A stretch of 64,000 bases of DNA from Salinimicrobium terrae DSM 17865 (GTDB lineage: Bacteria > Bacteroidota > Bacteroidia > Flavobacteriales > Flavobacteriaceae), in assembly GCF_000424665.1 (NCBI RefSeq), contig NZ_AUKI01000011.1, positions 496,001 through 560,000 of the forward strand, in the 5' to 3' direction. Positions 37,757 to 46,799 of this stretch are shown one piece after another. Made by a program: the position numbers and the translations under genes. The first letter of the stretch is position 1. Every line of letters starts with the position of its first letter. The notes under the pieces were generated by a model. The model searched no databases. It saw only the letters and a program-made list of their open reading frames with translations, and was not told the DNA's origin.

Positions 37757-39073
37757 CTAATTTTTAACAGCTTCAGGATTAACTATTTGGTTATACTGTT
37801 TAATTAGTTGGAGGGTAGATTCATCCTGTGCAAACACGGTATTTAAGCCCTGTGGCTCTTGTGGTGGGTCTCCACTAAAGTCATCTCCCACTTCCCACTT
37901 TCCACGTTTTTGATCAGTTTCAGCGAATCCGCCAAATCCCCAAAAATTTGCTCCTGCTAAAACTCCTCTTCTCTCATAACTTTCCTTTAGTTTAATAAAG
38001 AGAGCTTCATAAAATTCATTCCTGTTTTCAACAGATGCACTCAAAGATAAACTTTCTTTTTTTCTGGGAAAACCAAATTCTGAAAGCACAATAGGTTTGT
38101 TCAATTTCTGTGCGACCTCAACATGCTCAGTAATATAAGCGTAAGCATTTTCAATTGAAACTTGCAGACTTTCTTTTTCATTCTCAATGTCATACCAACC
38201 CCAGTTCTTTGGCCACATATGAGCAGTTAAATAATCTATTTTTGGATTGGAGTGCAAGCTTTCAAATTCATTAAGGTCCTGCAGATAGCTGGCTTTTCCT
38301 TCGGCCCCGGTGGAAACAAGGGTATTGGGATCTAAAGCATCAAGAAGATCAACTACCTCTGCAAGCCAGTCCCTGAACGGCTCCCTGTCCTCCTCGGTGA
38401 AGATTCGTGGTTCATTGGCCACCTGCCAGGACATAATGGTAGTATCATCTGTATATTTTAGGCCGGTGTATTGATTCGTTCTGCCAATAATAAATTTCAC
38501 GTGATCCATAAAAGCTTCCCGACAGGGAGTACATGTGTGAAACTGTTGGGTGTATTGAAAATAATCATCCCATGAGTACTTCTCCAAAAATGGGTTTGCA
38601 ACCTCACCATATCCATTCCATTCAAGATAGGCCGACATACCACCAGACCATATCCAATTGTTGTTGAGATATAAAACAGCATACATATCTCTTTTTGCCA
38701 TTTCGGCCAGAAGAAAATCAAGCCCGGCCAGCAGGTCTTCGTTATACTCACCTTGTTGAGGCTGAAGTGCAGGCTTGACCTGAAAATCCTGGGTACCACC
38801 TTCTGCACCCACTAAAATTCTCAGGTTGTCTATTCCTTTACTCTTCATAAGGTCAAGCTCCTTAATGAGCCTCTCCCTGTCGCCAATATTTTGCGCTCCA
38901 ATGAGGGGGCCATACCAGTAATTCGCACCTACAAAATAATAAGGTTCGTTGCCCTTGTAAAAGACCCCATCTTTCACAGTGATAAGCTCCGGTCTTTCAT
39001 CTACAGTTTTCATGCTGCCACAAGAGCTAAGAAAAAATGCTGAAGTTAGAATTATAAAAAATGCTTTTTTCAT
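37757..39073 (-). CDS. GH5 (subfamily 7-like) endo-beta-1,4-mannanase, lipoprotein
   Basis: A 438-residue lipoprotein (lipobox ending FLSSC, Cys18) with a single GH5 barrel. FVGANYWYGPLIG and RILVGAEGG open the fold. The mannanase-typical YLNNNWIWSGGMSAYLEWNG is present. The acid/base is Glu221 in SWQVANEPR, and the nucleophile Glu332 in PIVLSEFGFPRK. The whole matches GH5_7 beta-mannanases. Gene spacing of 15 bases to the GH26 gene upstream and 41 bases to GH3 downstream supports one operon. Because the mature N-terminus (GSMKTV) lacks acidic residues, a periplasmic enzyme that trims imported manno-oligosaccharides is inferred. Confidence 0.94.
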   Translation of the reverse strand: MKKAFFIILTSAFFLSSCGSMKTVDERPELITVKDGVFYKGNEPYYFVGANYWYGPLIGAQNIGDRERLIKELDLMKSKGIDNLRILVGAEGGTQDFQVKPALQPQQGEYNEDLLAGLDFLLAEMAKRDMYAVLYLNNNWIWSGGMSAYLEWNGYGEVANPFLEKYSWDDYFQYTQQFHTCTPCREAFMDHVKFIIGRTNQYTGLKYTDDTTIMSWQVANEPRIFTEEDREPFRDWLAEVVDLLDALDPNTLVSTGAEGKASYLQDLNEFESLHSNPKIDYLTAHMWPKNWGWYDIENEKESLQVSIENAYAYITEHVEVAQKLNKPIVLSEFGFPRKKESLSLSASVENRNEFYEALFIKLKESYERRGVLAGANFWGFGGFAETDQKRGKWEVGDDFSGDPPQEPQGLNTVFAQDESTLQLIKQYNQIVNPEAVKN

Positions 39074-39088
39074 GGTGAAAATTTGAAA

Positions 39089-40339
39089 TTAATTAGGGAT
39101 GTTATACATATTCGGCATTTCATGAAGTAGCAGCGGCTCCTCCTTCTGAATGAATTCCAGGAAATCTTCTTCACCATCCAGTCCCGGCACAGGAATGGTA
39201 TAAATGTTTTCTGCATTCGACCAGAACATCACAAAACCAATCTGAATATAATTATCGGTAAGCACCTCGTAAAGATTTTCTGAATAAAAATTTGCCGGCA
39301 AAGGGTTGTTCGGAACAAAGAATCCGGTTTCGGTCATTGCCGCAATCTTCACTTTTTCTTTTGCCAGTTCTGAAACCATTCTAAGTTTCGCGTTTGCAGC
39401 CGCAAGTTTTGAAGCATCTCCGGGTAAAAAGTCGCCGTAGTTATCCATACCCAGAATATCTACATACTCATCTCCCGGATATCTCTGCAGGTAGGTAGCC
39501 GCCGTCGTATAAGAATTATCGGGAGCATAGGCATAGAGAATATTATTCACTTCAAGCTCATCCCTTAAATATTCTACGGTAAACCTCCAGAGGGTCTTGA
39601 ATTCCTGCGCACTAACATAAGGAGCCCCCCACCAGAACCATCCTCCATCGAACTCATGAAAAGGTCTGAAAATTATAGGAATTAATTTTCCGTCACTCCC
39701 TTTTAGACTTTTAGTTACCTGGGCAACTTTCTGTAGTTTTTCTTTGTAATATTCATGATTGGCACCTCCCGGAAGTATGCTGGTAAATGCATTTTCCCGT
39801 TGAAATGCGGTCATGTCTTCTGCGTAGAAATGATCACCTGCATAAGGCTCTCTTAAGTGCCAGGTAAAATGATTAACCATTCCCTTGTTGTAAGCTTCAA
39901 CAGCATCTGCAATTATCTGCTGTTCCTGTTGATAAAACCAATTGTTGGGTTCCCCGTTGTTATTGTCGTCTGTAATGAACATAAAGTCCGATCCCAGCAT
40001 ACCCGGATCGCTACCTGTGACCTTTTTTATGTCTGAATCTCCGCCATTATTGCCGAAAAATGCATTAAAGGCATCCTGCTGCCCTACAATAAAATTGGTT
40101 CTGGACAGGGTTTTTAGACGATAGAAAAGTGCAACGGTTTCTTCTGTAGCTGCAGCATCAACCATGTAAGTCCTGGTATCTTCGGGCTGGAGGATAAAAT
40201 CCTCCTCTTCCGGTGGGTCTACTGGATCAACCGGGCTCACTGGATCTACAGGATCCGGATCAGGATTAATTGGGTCATTGTCTTCGCTACACCCGGCAAG
40301 AACCAATGACATGAACATAAAAAGAAATATTTTTTTCAT
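39089..40339 (-). CDS. GH26 beta-mannanase, surface lipoprotein with Pro/Asp linker
   Basis: A 416-residue GH26 endo-beta-1,4-mannanase. The lipobox ends VLAGC (Cys17), followed by SEDND, an acidic surface-export signal. Residues 22-47 form a low-complexity linker built of D-P-V and P-V-D-P units. The catalytic domain then shows the family pair: acid/base Glu229 in FRPFHEFDGGWFWWG and nucleophile Glu337 in AAMTETGFF. YPGDEYVDILGMDNYG is also typical. The linker would hold the enzyme away from the membrane, fitting an endo-acting role on extracellular mannan. It starts 3 bases after the epimerase stop in the leftward operon. Confidence 0.95.
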   Translation of the reverse strand: MKKIFLFMFMSLVLAGCSEDNDPINPDPDPVDPVSPVDPVDPPEEEDFILQPEDTRTYMVDAAATEETVALFYRLKTLSRTNFIVGQQDAFNAFFGNNGGDSDIKKVTGSDPGMLGSDFMFITDDNNNGEPNNWFYQQEQQIIADAVEAYNKGMVNHFTWHLREPYAGDHFYAEDMTAFQRENAFTSILPGGANHEYYKEKLQKVAQVTKSLKGSDGKLIPIIFRPFHEFDGGWFWWGAPYVSAQEFKTLWRFTVEYLRDELEVNNILYAYAPDNSYTTAATYLQRYPGDEYVDILGMDNYGDFLPGDASKLAAANAKLRMVSELAKEKVKIAAMTETGFFVPNNPLPANFYSENLYEVLTDNYIQIGFVMFWSNAENIYTIPVPGLDGEEDFLEFIQKEEPLLLHEMPNMYNIPN

Positions 40340-40342
40340 GGT

Positions 40343-41533
40343 TTATTTCGTTAAGACCATACATGCACGGGAATTGTGATAAGGACATTTCCACATCCCC
40401 AATTTATCCTCCTGCACATAAGGTTGATTAATATCATTTACTCTGAAGAACCATTCACCATTTTCGTGATCAATAATATTTTCCCGGGTGAACTTCCAGA
40501 TATCCAAAATCGCGTCTCTAAATTTCTTTTCTCCAGAAATTTTTAAAGCATAATCAAGCCCAACCAGAGCTTCGGCTTGTGGCCACCAGTGGCGATCGGT
40601 ATCAATTTCCCCGGAATCCAGATCCTTTTCGTTGACAACTCCTTTCCCGGAGACATACCCTTCCTTTAAAAAAGTTTCTGCTACAGGCACAGCAATCCCT
40701 TCTGCCCTGTAAATTAATTCCTTGTTTCCTGATGTCTTTGCGGCTTCGATCATGAGCCAGATGGCTTCGATGTCGTGCCCATAAGAAACAATATTTCCTT
40801 CCCGGTTCCACCTATTATCAAAAAATAGCTGAAAATGCTGATTTTTAGATTCATAAAACTTCTCAAGAAAAAGTTCGATCAGATTATCAAGGGCTTCTTT
40901 TACAGCATCAGCTTTTATGATCTTGTAGAGCGTAGTGTAAGCCTCCAGCACATGCAAATGGGTATTCATGGTTTTGGCCGAATTCTTATCCTTTTCACTC
41001 AGCCGCATGTCTTCAATTGGAGACCAATCCTCCTGAAAAGCTTCCAGATAACCATTGAATTCTCTCTCCCTTGCGTATTTTTCGACCATTCCAAAAAGCT
41101 CTAACGCCCATTCCTTAGCATCTTTATCTTCGGAAAGAATATAATATTCCGAAAGTGCATAAATGGCAAAAGCCTGGGCATAGATCTGCTTTCTTCTATT
41201 AATAGGATTTCCTCCAGCATCCAATTCCCAAAACACGCCACCAAAAATGTCATCCTGAAATGCCTTTTTTAGATACCCGTAAGCACGGTCGGCCAGGGAT
41301 CTCAGCACAGCTGATTTTTCGGTTTTATGATTAGCAACGGCAGAAAATGTCCATAGAATTCGGGTATTGAGAATTATCCCTTTTGGAGCGCCCTGTATTT
41401 CTTTATTGTAATGATCCCTTTGCCCAACAAAACCGCCATTTTTTTCATCCACACTAAAATTTATCCAGTATTCCAGGATATTTTCCAGTTCTTCTGAAAG
41501 TTCGGTTTTTAATTGTGCTACGGAATTTGTCAT
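40343..41533 (-). CDS. Mannobiose/cellobiose 2-epimerase (AGE family), cytosolic
   Basis: A 396-residue AGE-superfamily (alpha/alpha)6-barrel enzyme without signal peptide. WINFSVDEKNGGFVGQRDHYN, GIILNTRILWTFSAVAN, YAQAFAIYALSEYY, MNTHLHVLEAYTTLY, VSYGHDIEAIWLMIEAA, RHWWPQAEALVGLDYAL and WKCPYHNSRACMVL match cellobiose 2-epimerases, including the three catalytic His positions. It converts mannobiose to mannosyl-glucose, the substrate of the adjacent GH130 phosphorylase. Its ATG overlaps the GH130 stop by one base (TAATG), which supports translational coupling. Activity on cellobiose is also expected of the family, but the operon argues for mannobiose. Confidence 0.94.
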   Translation of the reverse strand: MTNSVAQLKTELSEELENILEYWINFSVDEKNGGFVGQRDHYNKEIQGAPKGIILNTRILWTFSAVANHKTEKSAVLRSLADRAYGYLKKAFQDDIFGGVFWELDAGGNPINRRKQIYAQAFAIYALSEYYILSEDKDAKEWALELFGMVEKYAREREFNGYLEAFQEDWSPIEDMRLSEKDKNSAKTMNTHLHVLEAYTTLYKIIKADAVKEALDNLIELFLEKFYESKNQHFQLFFDNRWNREGNIVSYGHDIEAIWLMIEAAKTSGNKELIYRAEGIAVPVAETFLKEGYVSGKGVVNEKDLDSGEIDTDRHWWPQAEALVGLDYALKISGEKKFRDAILDIWKFTRENIIDHENGEWFFRVNDINQPYVQEDKLGMWKCPYHNSRACMVLTK

Positions 41534-42696
41534 TACCTTACTTCTTTATTCCTGTTTACAAGAGCTACGATCGCGTTTACCGAAGCTCGTGATGTAAGAC
41601 CATCTTCCGGGGTATTCTTTACATAATCCACCAACTTATCTATTGAAGAAACTGCAACATGGCAGCGTGTGTCTGATGATGCGTAATAGATGAAAATTTT
41701 TCCATCGTTGTCTTTGATCCACCCATTTCCGAACAGTACATTCGGCACATCCCCAACTGTCTCGTCATAATTTGGAGCCATAAAGTAACCCGCAGGCTGG
41801 TGAATTACTTTAGAAATATCATTGAGATCGGTCATGAAAAGGTAAAGGGTATATCTCAAACCTCCGGCTGTGTTTCTAACACCGTGGGCAAGATGTAGCC
41901 AACCCTCTTCAGTTTTTATCGGTGCAGGTCCCAAACCATTTTTCAATTCATAAACCGTATGATAGACCTTGTGGTTGATGATCTTCTCGTTTTCCAAAGC
42001 TGGATTAGACATGTCTGAAATATACCCCAGACCAATACCGCCACCTTTTCCAACTTCAATAAATCCATCCTGCGGGCGGGTGTACAAAGCGTATTTCCCA
42101 TTGACAAATTCCGGATGCATGACGACATTTCTTTGTTGACCTGAAGTTGAAATTAAATCGGGAAGTCTTTCCCAATTTACAAGATCTTTAGTTCTAACAA
42201 TTCCCGCATTCGCAACTGCTGCGCTGGTATCGGGGTTACTTTTATCTTTACGCTCTGTACAAAAAACTCCGTAGATCCAGCCGTCTTCATGCTGGGTTAG
42301 CCTCATGTCGTATACATTGGTATCGGGTTCTCCAGTTTGTGGTAGCTCAACAGGTTTGTCCCAGAATTCAAAATTGTCAACGCCATTAGAGCTTTCGGTC
42401 AGCGCAAAAAATGACTTTCTATCATTCCCTTCTACCCTGACGCACAAAACATATTTTCCATTCCACTTTATGGCTCCCGGATTAAAAGTGGCATTAACAC
42501 CGATTCTTTCTAATCCTAACGGATTAGTTTCAGCATTAAAGTCATACCTCCAGTGAAGGGGTGCATGGGCTGCTGTGACAACAGGATTTTGATAACGATG
42601 GACAATTCCGTTGGATTGCTCCAAAGGTTTATTCGGGATTTGAATAAACTCTTTATGCTCTTTTATCAGCTTTTCGTATTGAGGTATTTTACTCAT
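41533..42696 (-). CDS. GH130 4-O-beta-D-mannosyl-D-glucose phosphorylase
   Basis: A 387-residue cytosolic GH130 propeller enzyme that uses phosphate to split mannosyl-glucose into mannose-1-phosphate and glucose. GVNATFNPGAIKWNGKYVLCVRVEGNDRKSFF-type segments, VYDMRLTQHEDGWIYGVFCTERK, RNVVMHPEFVNGKYALYTRPQDGF and WLHLAHGVRNTAGGLRYTLYLF match GH130 subfamily 1. The catalytic Asp is in VYDMRLT. There is no signal peptide. It lies between the symporter (43 bases) and the epimerase (overlap). This pairing is the known mannobiose route of Bacteroides and related species. Mannose-1-phosphate would then need a phosphomutase, not present in this window, before manA. Confidence 0.95.
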   Translation of the reverse strand: MSKIPQYEKLIKEHKEFIQIPNKPLEQSNGIVHRYQNPVVTAAHAPLHWRYDFNAETNPLGLERIGVNATFNPGAIKWNGKYVLCVRVEGNDRKSFFALTESSNGVDNFEFWDKPVELPQTGEPDTNVYDMRLTQHEDGWIYGVFCTERKDKSNPDTSAAVANAGIVRTKDLVNWERLPDLISTSGQQRNVVMHPEFVNGKYALYTRPQDGFIEVGKGGGIGLGYISDMSNPALENEKIINHKVYHTVYELKNGLGPAPIKTEEGWLHLAHGVRNTAGGLRYTLYLFMTDLNDISKVIHQPAGYFMAPNYDETVGDVPNVLFGNGWIKDNDGKIFIYYASSDTRCHVAVSSIDKLVDYVKNTPEDGLTSRASVNAIVALVNRNKEVR

Positions 42697-42739
42697 TAAC
42701 TTCTTTTTGCTTTATTTTTTGTAAGAATTATACTGAATG

Positions 42740-44575
42740 TTATTTAATGTTTACACCGGATTCTTTTTTGATATGATCCCACCAATTCTTTTTAAGGATC
42801 ACCACACATATTATAAGAACGACCAATGAAACTATCATGGAAATATTGTCATGTAAAATGAGATACAGCGGGATTATCACCAAAAGCGTCTGCGCAATCA
42901 CACCAATGAAAACGTTGAACATATCCCTTGAAAAATTTGAATTTTTAGTAAATCCGGGATCCTGTTCTTTGACCTTGTTCAGTACAGGTTTCCAAAATCC
43001 CCAGGGACGGGTTTTTTTATAAAAATCGGTAAGGATTTTTTCATTCGTAGGTGGAGCAGAATACGTTCCTATAATACTTCCAATCAACGATATCACCAGA
43101 ATAGCCGGGAAATAATAAAGATCAAGAGTATCTGTAACCAGCGGAAAAATCATTGCCGGAATAATCCCGGAAACCATTCCCCAGAAGTAGCCTTCTCCGT
43201 TAAATCGCCACCAGTACCATTTGAGGGTGTTGGAAATGACATAGCTACCGTAGAGCGCCGAAACGATCCATTGTAGAATGGAGTTTACGTCGAGCACGAA
43301 GAAGCCCAGAATAATACTTACAAGTACCACCAGCATTCCGCTTCCGTAGTTCATGTTTTTCACCTTGGTTGGAGAGGCATCGGGATTTCGCTTGAGGTAA
43401 ATATCGTTCACGATATATGCCTGTGCGGCATTCAAAGTTCCTGCAAAAGTGGACATAAAAGCCGCTAAAAGTCCTGCCAATAGCAAACCAAGTAATCCCA
43501 CCGGCACAAACTGACTAATAGCTGCCGGTAAAATTTTCTCAAAATCCAGGATTCCGGCTGTTTCAAGATTTAGATCATTGTAAAAAATAATTGCTAAAAC
43601 AGAGAAACCACCTACCATCAAATATCTTGTAGGCATCAAAGCTACAATAGCAAACCCGCTCATCTTGGCAGCTTCCAAAGGGGACTTTGTAGAAAGGATC
43701 TTCTGCATATCATAATTTGGTGCAGGCCCGGCAATACTGGAGAGTATTCCTTTGAAAACCATGAGCATAAAAAAGAGGCCGAACAGGGAATATTGATCCT
43801 GAGCAATCTTCACGTTTACTTCATCAATAATTCCGGTCCAGTCAATGTCCAGATTCCAACCAAAAAGAGGATCCATCCAACCCTCCGGCACATTCATAGT
43901 GCTCTCTCCCATCGCTTGCCAGGCGATAACTGCAATAGCAATTGAAGAAACGGTCATGATGGAATACTGTAGAAGATCTGTCCACACAATACCCGACATA
44001 CCTCCCAAGATGGAATAAAATACAGCAAACAAAGTAAAAACAATTCCGTAGAAATGGGGAATATAGAGCGCCGGAACATCGAAAGGAATATATGCGGAAA
44101 CCACTTCCCACGGAATGAAAATTTCCACAAATTTCCCGAGACCAATAAAGCCATAGGCTAGAAAACCTAAACAGCTTAAAATGGCAAAAATGACAATAAT
44201 ACTATGGGAACGGTTCCCACCTTTCCCTCTTCCGAAGCGAAAATGAATCCATTCTGCACCTGTTGTGACTTGGGAGCGGCGAAGCCAGGTGGCGAGGAAT
44301 ACCATTAAAAACACCTGGTTAAAAACCGGCCAGAGCCAGGGAATCCAAATACTTTTAAGACCATATACAAAGGTCAAAGTCACCAGCCACATGGTGCCGG
44401 AAATATCGAACATTCCGGAAGCATTAGAAAGTCCGAGCATATACCAGGGCAGGTCCTTGCCTCCTAATAGATAATCATCCTTACTTTTCTGCGCTTTCTT
44501 TCTAAGTGCAAGACCAATGAGAATGGTGCCAACCAGATAAGCTAAGATTATTGCAATGTCTAAACCTTGTAACAT
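42740..44575 (-). CDS. Sodium/solute symporter (SSS family), probable manno-oligosaccharide importer
   Basis: A 611-residue inner-membrane protein of the SSS/SLC5 family with about 14 hydrophobic spans. The first span (LDIAIILAYLVGTILIGLAL) and DDYLLGGKDLPWYMLGLSNASGMFDISGTMW are typical. GMSGIVWTDLLQYSIM and LLAGLLAAFMSTFAGTLNAAQAYIVNDIY, a core sodium-binding region, are also typical. It should carry mannobiose or similar disaccharides into the cytosol with sodium, feeding the epimerase and phosphorylase. Spacing of 16 bases after the GH26 gene and 43 before GH130 supports one operon. The exact sugar is inferred from neighbours. Confidence 0.93.
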   Translation of the reverse strand: MLQGLDIAIILAYLVGTILIGLALRKKAQKSKDDYLLGGKDLPWYMLGLSNASGMFDISGTMWLVTLTFVYGLKSIWIPWLWPVFNQVFLMVFLATWLRRSQVTTGAEWIHFRFGRGKGGNRSHSIIVIFAILSCLGFLAYGFIGLGKFVEIFIPWEVVSAYIPFDVPALYIPHFYGIVFTLFAVFYSILGGMSGIVWTDLLQYSIMTVSSIAIAVIAWQAMGESTMNVPEGWMDPLFGWNLDIDWTGIIDEVNVKIAQDQYSLFGLFFMLMVFKGILSSIAGPAPNYDMQKILSTKSPLEAAKMSGFAIVALMPTRYLMVGGFSVLAIIFYNDLNLETAGILDFEKILPAAISQFVPVGLLGLLLAGLLAAFMSTFAGTLNAAQAYIVNDIYLKRNPDASPTKVKNMNYGSGMLVVLVSIILGFFVLDVNSILQWIVSALYGSYVISNTLKWYWWRFNGEGYFWGMVSGIIPAMIFPLVTDTLDLYYFPAILVISLIGSIIGTYSAPPTNEKILTDFYKKTRPWGFWKPVLNKVKEQDPGFTKNSNFSRDMFNVFIGVIAQTLLVIIPLYLILHDNISMIVSLVVLIICVVILKKNWWDHIKKESGVNIK

Positions 44576-44591
44576 AGGGGACTATCTTTTG

Positions 44592-45737
44592 TTAATTGGT
44601 GATCTCTTCTACTTCATCCAGGAACAGAATTTCTTCCAGTTCTGCAAATTCTTTAAAATCCTCTTCAGAAATTTCTCCGGGATAGGTAGCAAAATAATGT
44701 GATGGACGCGCATTTCTCCATAACAAAACCCATGCAGCCCCGGAATCTTTTATACCCGGATATAACGTTTGCGTCCACCAATATGGATCTTCACCAAAAT
44801 TGTTATTTCCGGTTTCTGTTAGTGCAAAAGGTTTATCGGCTAAAAGTGCCTTTTGACCCACGATTTCTAAATTACTTTTTACATCTCTTGTGAAAGACTC
44901 ATTTCCGCTGTGGTTGTAGATGTCCACTCCAAGAATGTCCACGTATTCGTCGCCGGGATAATATTTATCGAACTCTTCTACACTATTTACAGTATTAGGA
45001 GAGTATGCGTATAATAAACTGTGTACATTATTTTGTCTTAAGAGCTGAAAGGTTTCTTTCCAAAGTTGTTTATAATTTTCGGGAGAAATATTGTCTCCTC
45101 CCCACCAAAACCACGAACCATTCATTTCATGATATGGCCGGAAGACTACAGGAATCACATTCCCCTCATCATCTTTTAAAGAATTAAAAAACAGGGAAAG
45201 CCTTTTTATCCAGAGTTCATATTTCTCCCGTTGCTCCCCACCCTCTAAAATTGAAGTAGCCGCCGGGGTTTTATCCCAGGAACTGCCATCTGTAACTGGA
45301 TTTTCGAGATGCCAGCTTATAGTGATGATCGCTCCTTTGTCATGCAACTGCTGAATGTGATCTCTCATTAAATTAAAAGAAACGGTATCCAGGTTATGTT
45401 CTCTTTCAAGCTCAATGTGGCCCACATCATAACCATGCACCGCAGGAAATGACCCTGTAACTTCTTTTATATCGCTTCGAAGTCTGGAGGGATCGTCTGT
45501 ATGCTTCCAGCCAATTCCATAAGCCGTGGCATCCTCATGACCAAATGCAATGCCTTTTTCTGATATTTTATGTATGTTATAATACAGCATTTTGGCAGAA
45601 TTGGTTGCCTCTGCATCTGATACATCGATAGCGTTAAAATCAACTCCTGAAAAGGATTTACAACCCATTAATTGAATAAGAATTGAAAAAATAATGAGCC
45701 TGGAAACAAAATACTTGAAGTCTAATGTGAATTTCAT
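44592..45737 (-). CDS. GH26 beta-mannanase, second copy, lipoprotein
   Basis: A 381-residue GH26 enzyme, first gene of the leftward mannan operon. I chose the ATG at 45737; the upstream ATG at 45752 adds only MSIRS. The lipoprotein signal ends QLMGC (Cys26), with KSFSGV after it, so surface export is not indicated. Catalytic residues are Glu204 in FRPYHEMNGSWFWWG (acid/base) and Glu308 in ALTETGNNN (nucleophile). GIAFGHEDATAYGIGW and ITISWHLENPVTDGSSW are typical of mannobiose-forming Bacteroidota GH26. It lacks the Pro/Asp linker of the other copy. A periplasmic mannobiohydrolase-type role is inferred, complementing the surface enzyme at 39089-40339. Confidence 0.94.
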   Translation of the reverse strand: MKFTLDFKYFVSRLIIFSILIQLMGCKSFSGVDFNAIDVSDAEATNSAKMLYYNIHKISEKGIAFGHEDATAYGIGWKHTDDPSRLRSDIKEVTGSFPAVHGYDVGHIELEREHNLDTVSFNLMRDHIQQLHDKGAIITISWHLENPVTDGSSWDKTPAATSILEGGEQREKYELWIKRLSLFFNSLKDDEGNVIPVVFRPYHEMNGSWFWWGGDNISPENYKQLWKETFQLLRQNNVHSLLYAYSPNTVNSVEEFDKYYPGDEYVDILGVDIYNHSGNESFTRDVKSNLEIVGQKALLADKPFALTETGNNNFGEDPYWWTQTLYPGIKDSGAAWVLLWRNARPSHYFATYPGEISEEDFKEFAELEEILFLDEVEEITN

Positions 45738-45796
45738 GCTTCTAATTGACAATATATTTTATATTAAAAAAATCTTAGCTTATATTTAACTGCCCA

Positions 45797-45808
45797 AATT
45801 TGCAAATT
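45797..45808. promoter_or_regulatory. Palindrome in the mannan divergent region, possible operator
   Basis: AATTTGCAAATT is a perfect 12-base palindrome between the leftward mannan operon and the AraC-type regulator gene. It lies in the presumed leader of the leftward operon. It could be a regulator site, but short A/T palindromes also arise by chance. Confidence 0.25.
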
Positions 45809-45839
45809 CAAAAACTTTGCGCGAATAAATTATGACTTT

Positions 45840-45847
45840 CAAATTTA
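45840..45847 (-). promoter_or_regulatory. Candidate -7 box for the leftward mannan operon
   Basis: The minus strand reads TAAATTTG, the same sequence as the transaldolase-operon box. It lies about 100 bases before the ATG at 45737. No TTTG -33 element is seen, which would suit an activator-dependent promoter. Confidence 0.42.
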
Positions 45848-45926
45848 CTCTGCCCGTGGGGATTTAATTAATATGATTTTGTCATTTAATAATGAAATTT
45901 TTTCCTGAACCAAAATAGGACCCAAA

Positions 45927-46799
45927 ATGACTCCTGAAGTGCACCGGGAAATAACCCCTCTTTCCCCTGAAGACAGTTTTCTGGTATTTGACAGGGTAAA
46001 AGATGATTTTGACTTTCCCATACATTTTCATCCGGAATATGAACTCAATTTCATTCTGAATGGAAAAGCAGTGAGAAGAGTAATAGGTGACAGCATGGAA
46101 GAGATTGAAGATATTGAGCTGGTACTCGTTGGACCTAATCTTCAGCACGGGTGGGAACTTCATAACTGCAGGAATAAAAACATCCATGAGATTACAATAC
46201 AGTTTCATAATGACCTTTTTGACGAAAAACTATTAAGTCGAAGAATTATGAAACCTATTAAAGATATGTTTGAACGTTCTGCTCATGGAATCCTTTTTTC
46301 AGAAAAAATTACAAAAGAGGTTAAACCAAAGATCCTAAGGCTTTCAAAAATTGACAGTATTGATTACTTTCTTGAACTCATATCCATTCTTCAGGACCTT
46401 GCAACTTCAAGAAACCAGCGTTTACTTTCTTCATATACTTCTAATAATAAGGATTTTGAAAACAGTGACAAGATCAAGATCATATATGAATACGTTCAGG
46501 AAAATTACCAAAACAAGATCTCATTAAATACAATCTCGGGATTGGTAAATATGAGCCCCGTATCCTTTAATCGTTTTATCAAAAAAAGAACAGGTAAAAC
46601 CCTAATTGAGTATGTCAATGACACTCGTATCGGCTATGCGTCCCGATGGTTAATTGAAAAAGATCTTAGTATTGCAGAAATTGCCTTTAAATGTGGCTTT
46701 AATAATATCGCTAATTTTAACAGGGTATTCAAAAAGAGCAAAAATTGCACTCCTTCCCAATATCGCGAAGAGTTTAGCGGAATTAAAAGAGTTCTCTAA
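45927..46799 (+). CDS. AraC-family transcriptional regulator with cupin sensor domain
   Basis: A 290-residue one-component regulator. Residues about 20-100 form a cupin-like sugar-sensing domain (FPIHFHPEYELNFILNGKAVRRVIGD). Residues about 185-285 form the paired helix-turn-helix AraC domain, with ISLNTISGLVNMSPVSFNRFIKKRTGKTLIEYVNDTRI-type first motif and SIAEIAFKCGFNNIANFNRVFKKSKNCTPSQYRE as the second. It has no signal peptide. It sits between, and is divergent from, the leftward mannan operon and reads toward the susC/susD operon. It is the only DNA-binding regulator in the window and most likely activates both mannan operons in response to an imported oligosaccharide. Confidence 0.94.
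   Translation: MTPEVHREITPLSPEDSFLVFDRVKDDFDFPIHFHPEYELNFILNGKAVRRVIGDSMEEIEDIELVLVGPNLQHGWELHNCRNKNIHEITIQFHNDLFDEKLLSRRIMKPIKDMFERSAHGILFSEKITKEVKPKILRLSKIDSIDYFLELISILQDLATSRNQRLLSSYTSNNKDFENSDKIKIIYEYVQENYQNKISLNTISGLVNMSPVSFNRFIKKRTGKTLIEYVNDTRIGYASRWLIEKDLSIAEIAFKCGFNNIANFNRVFKKSKNCTPSQYREEFSGIKRVL

Noticed and set aside
39089-40339. Pro/Asp-rich stretch of the GH26 enzyme as a translation artefact
   Set aside because: It follows the lipidation site and precedes the catalytic domain in frame. Such linkers are normal in surface lipoproteins.
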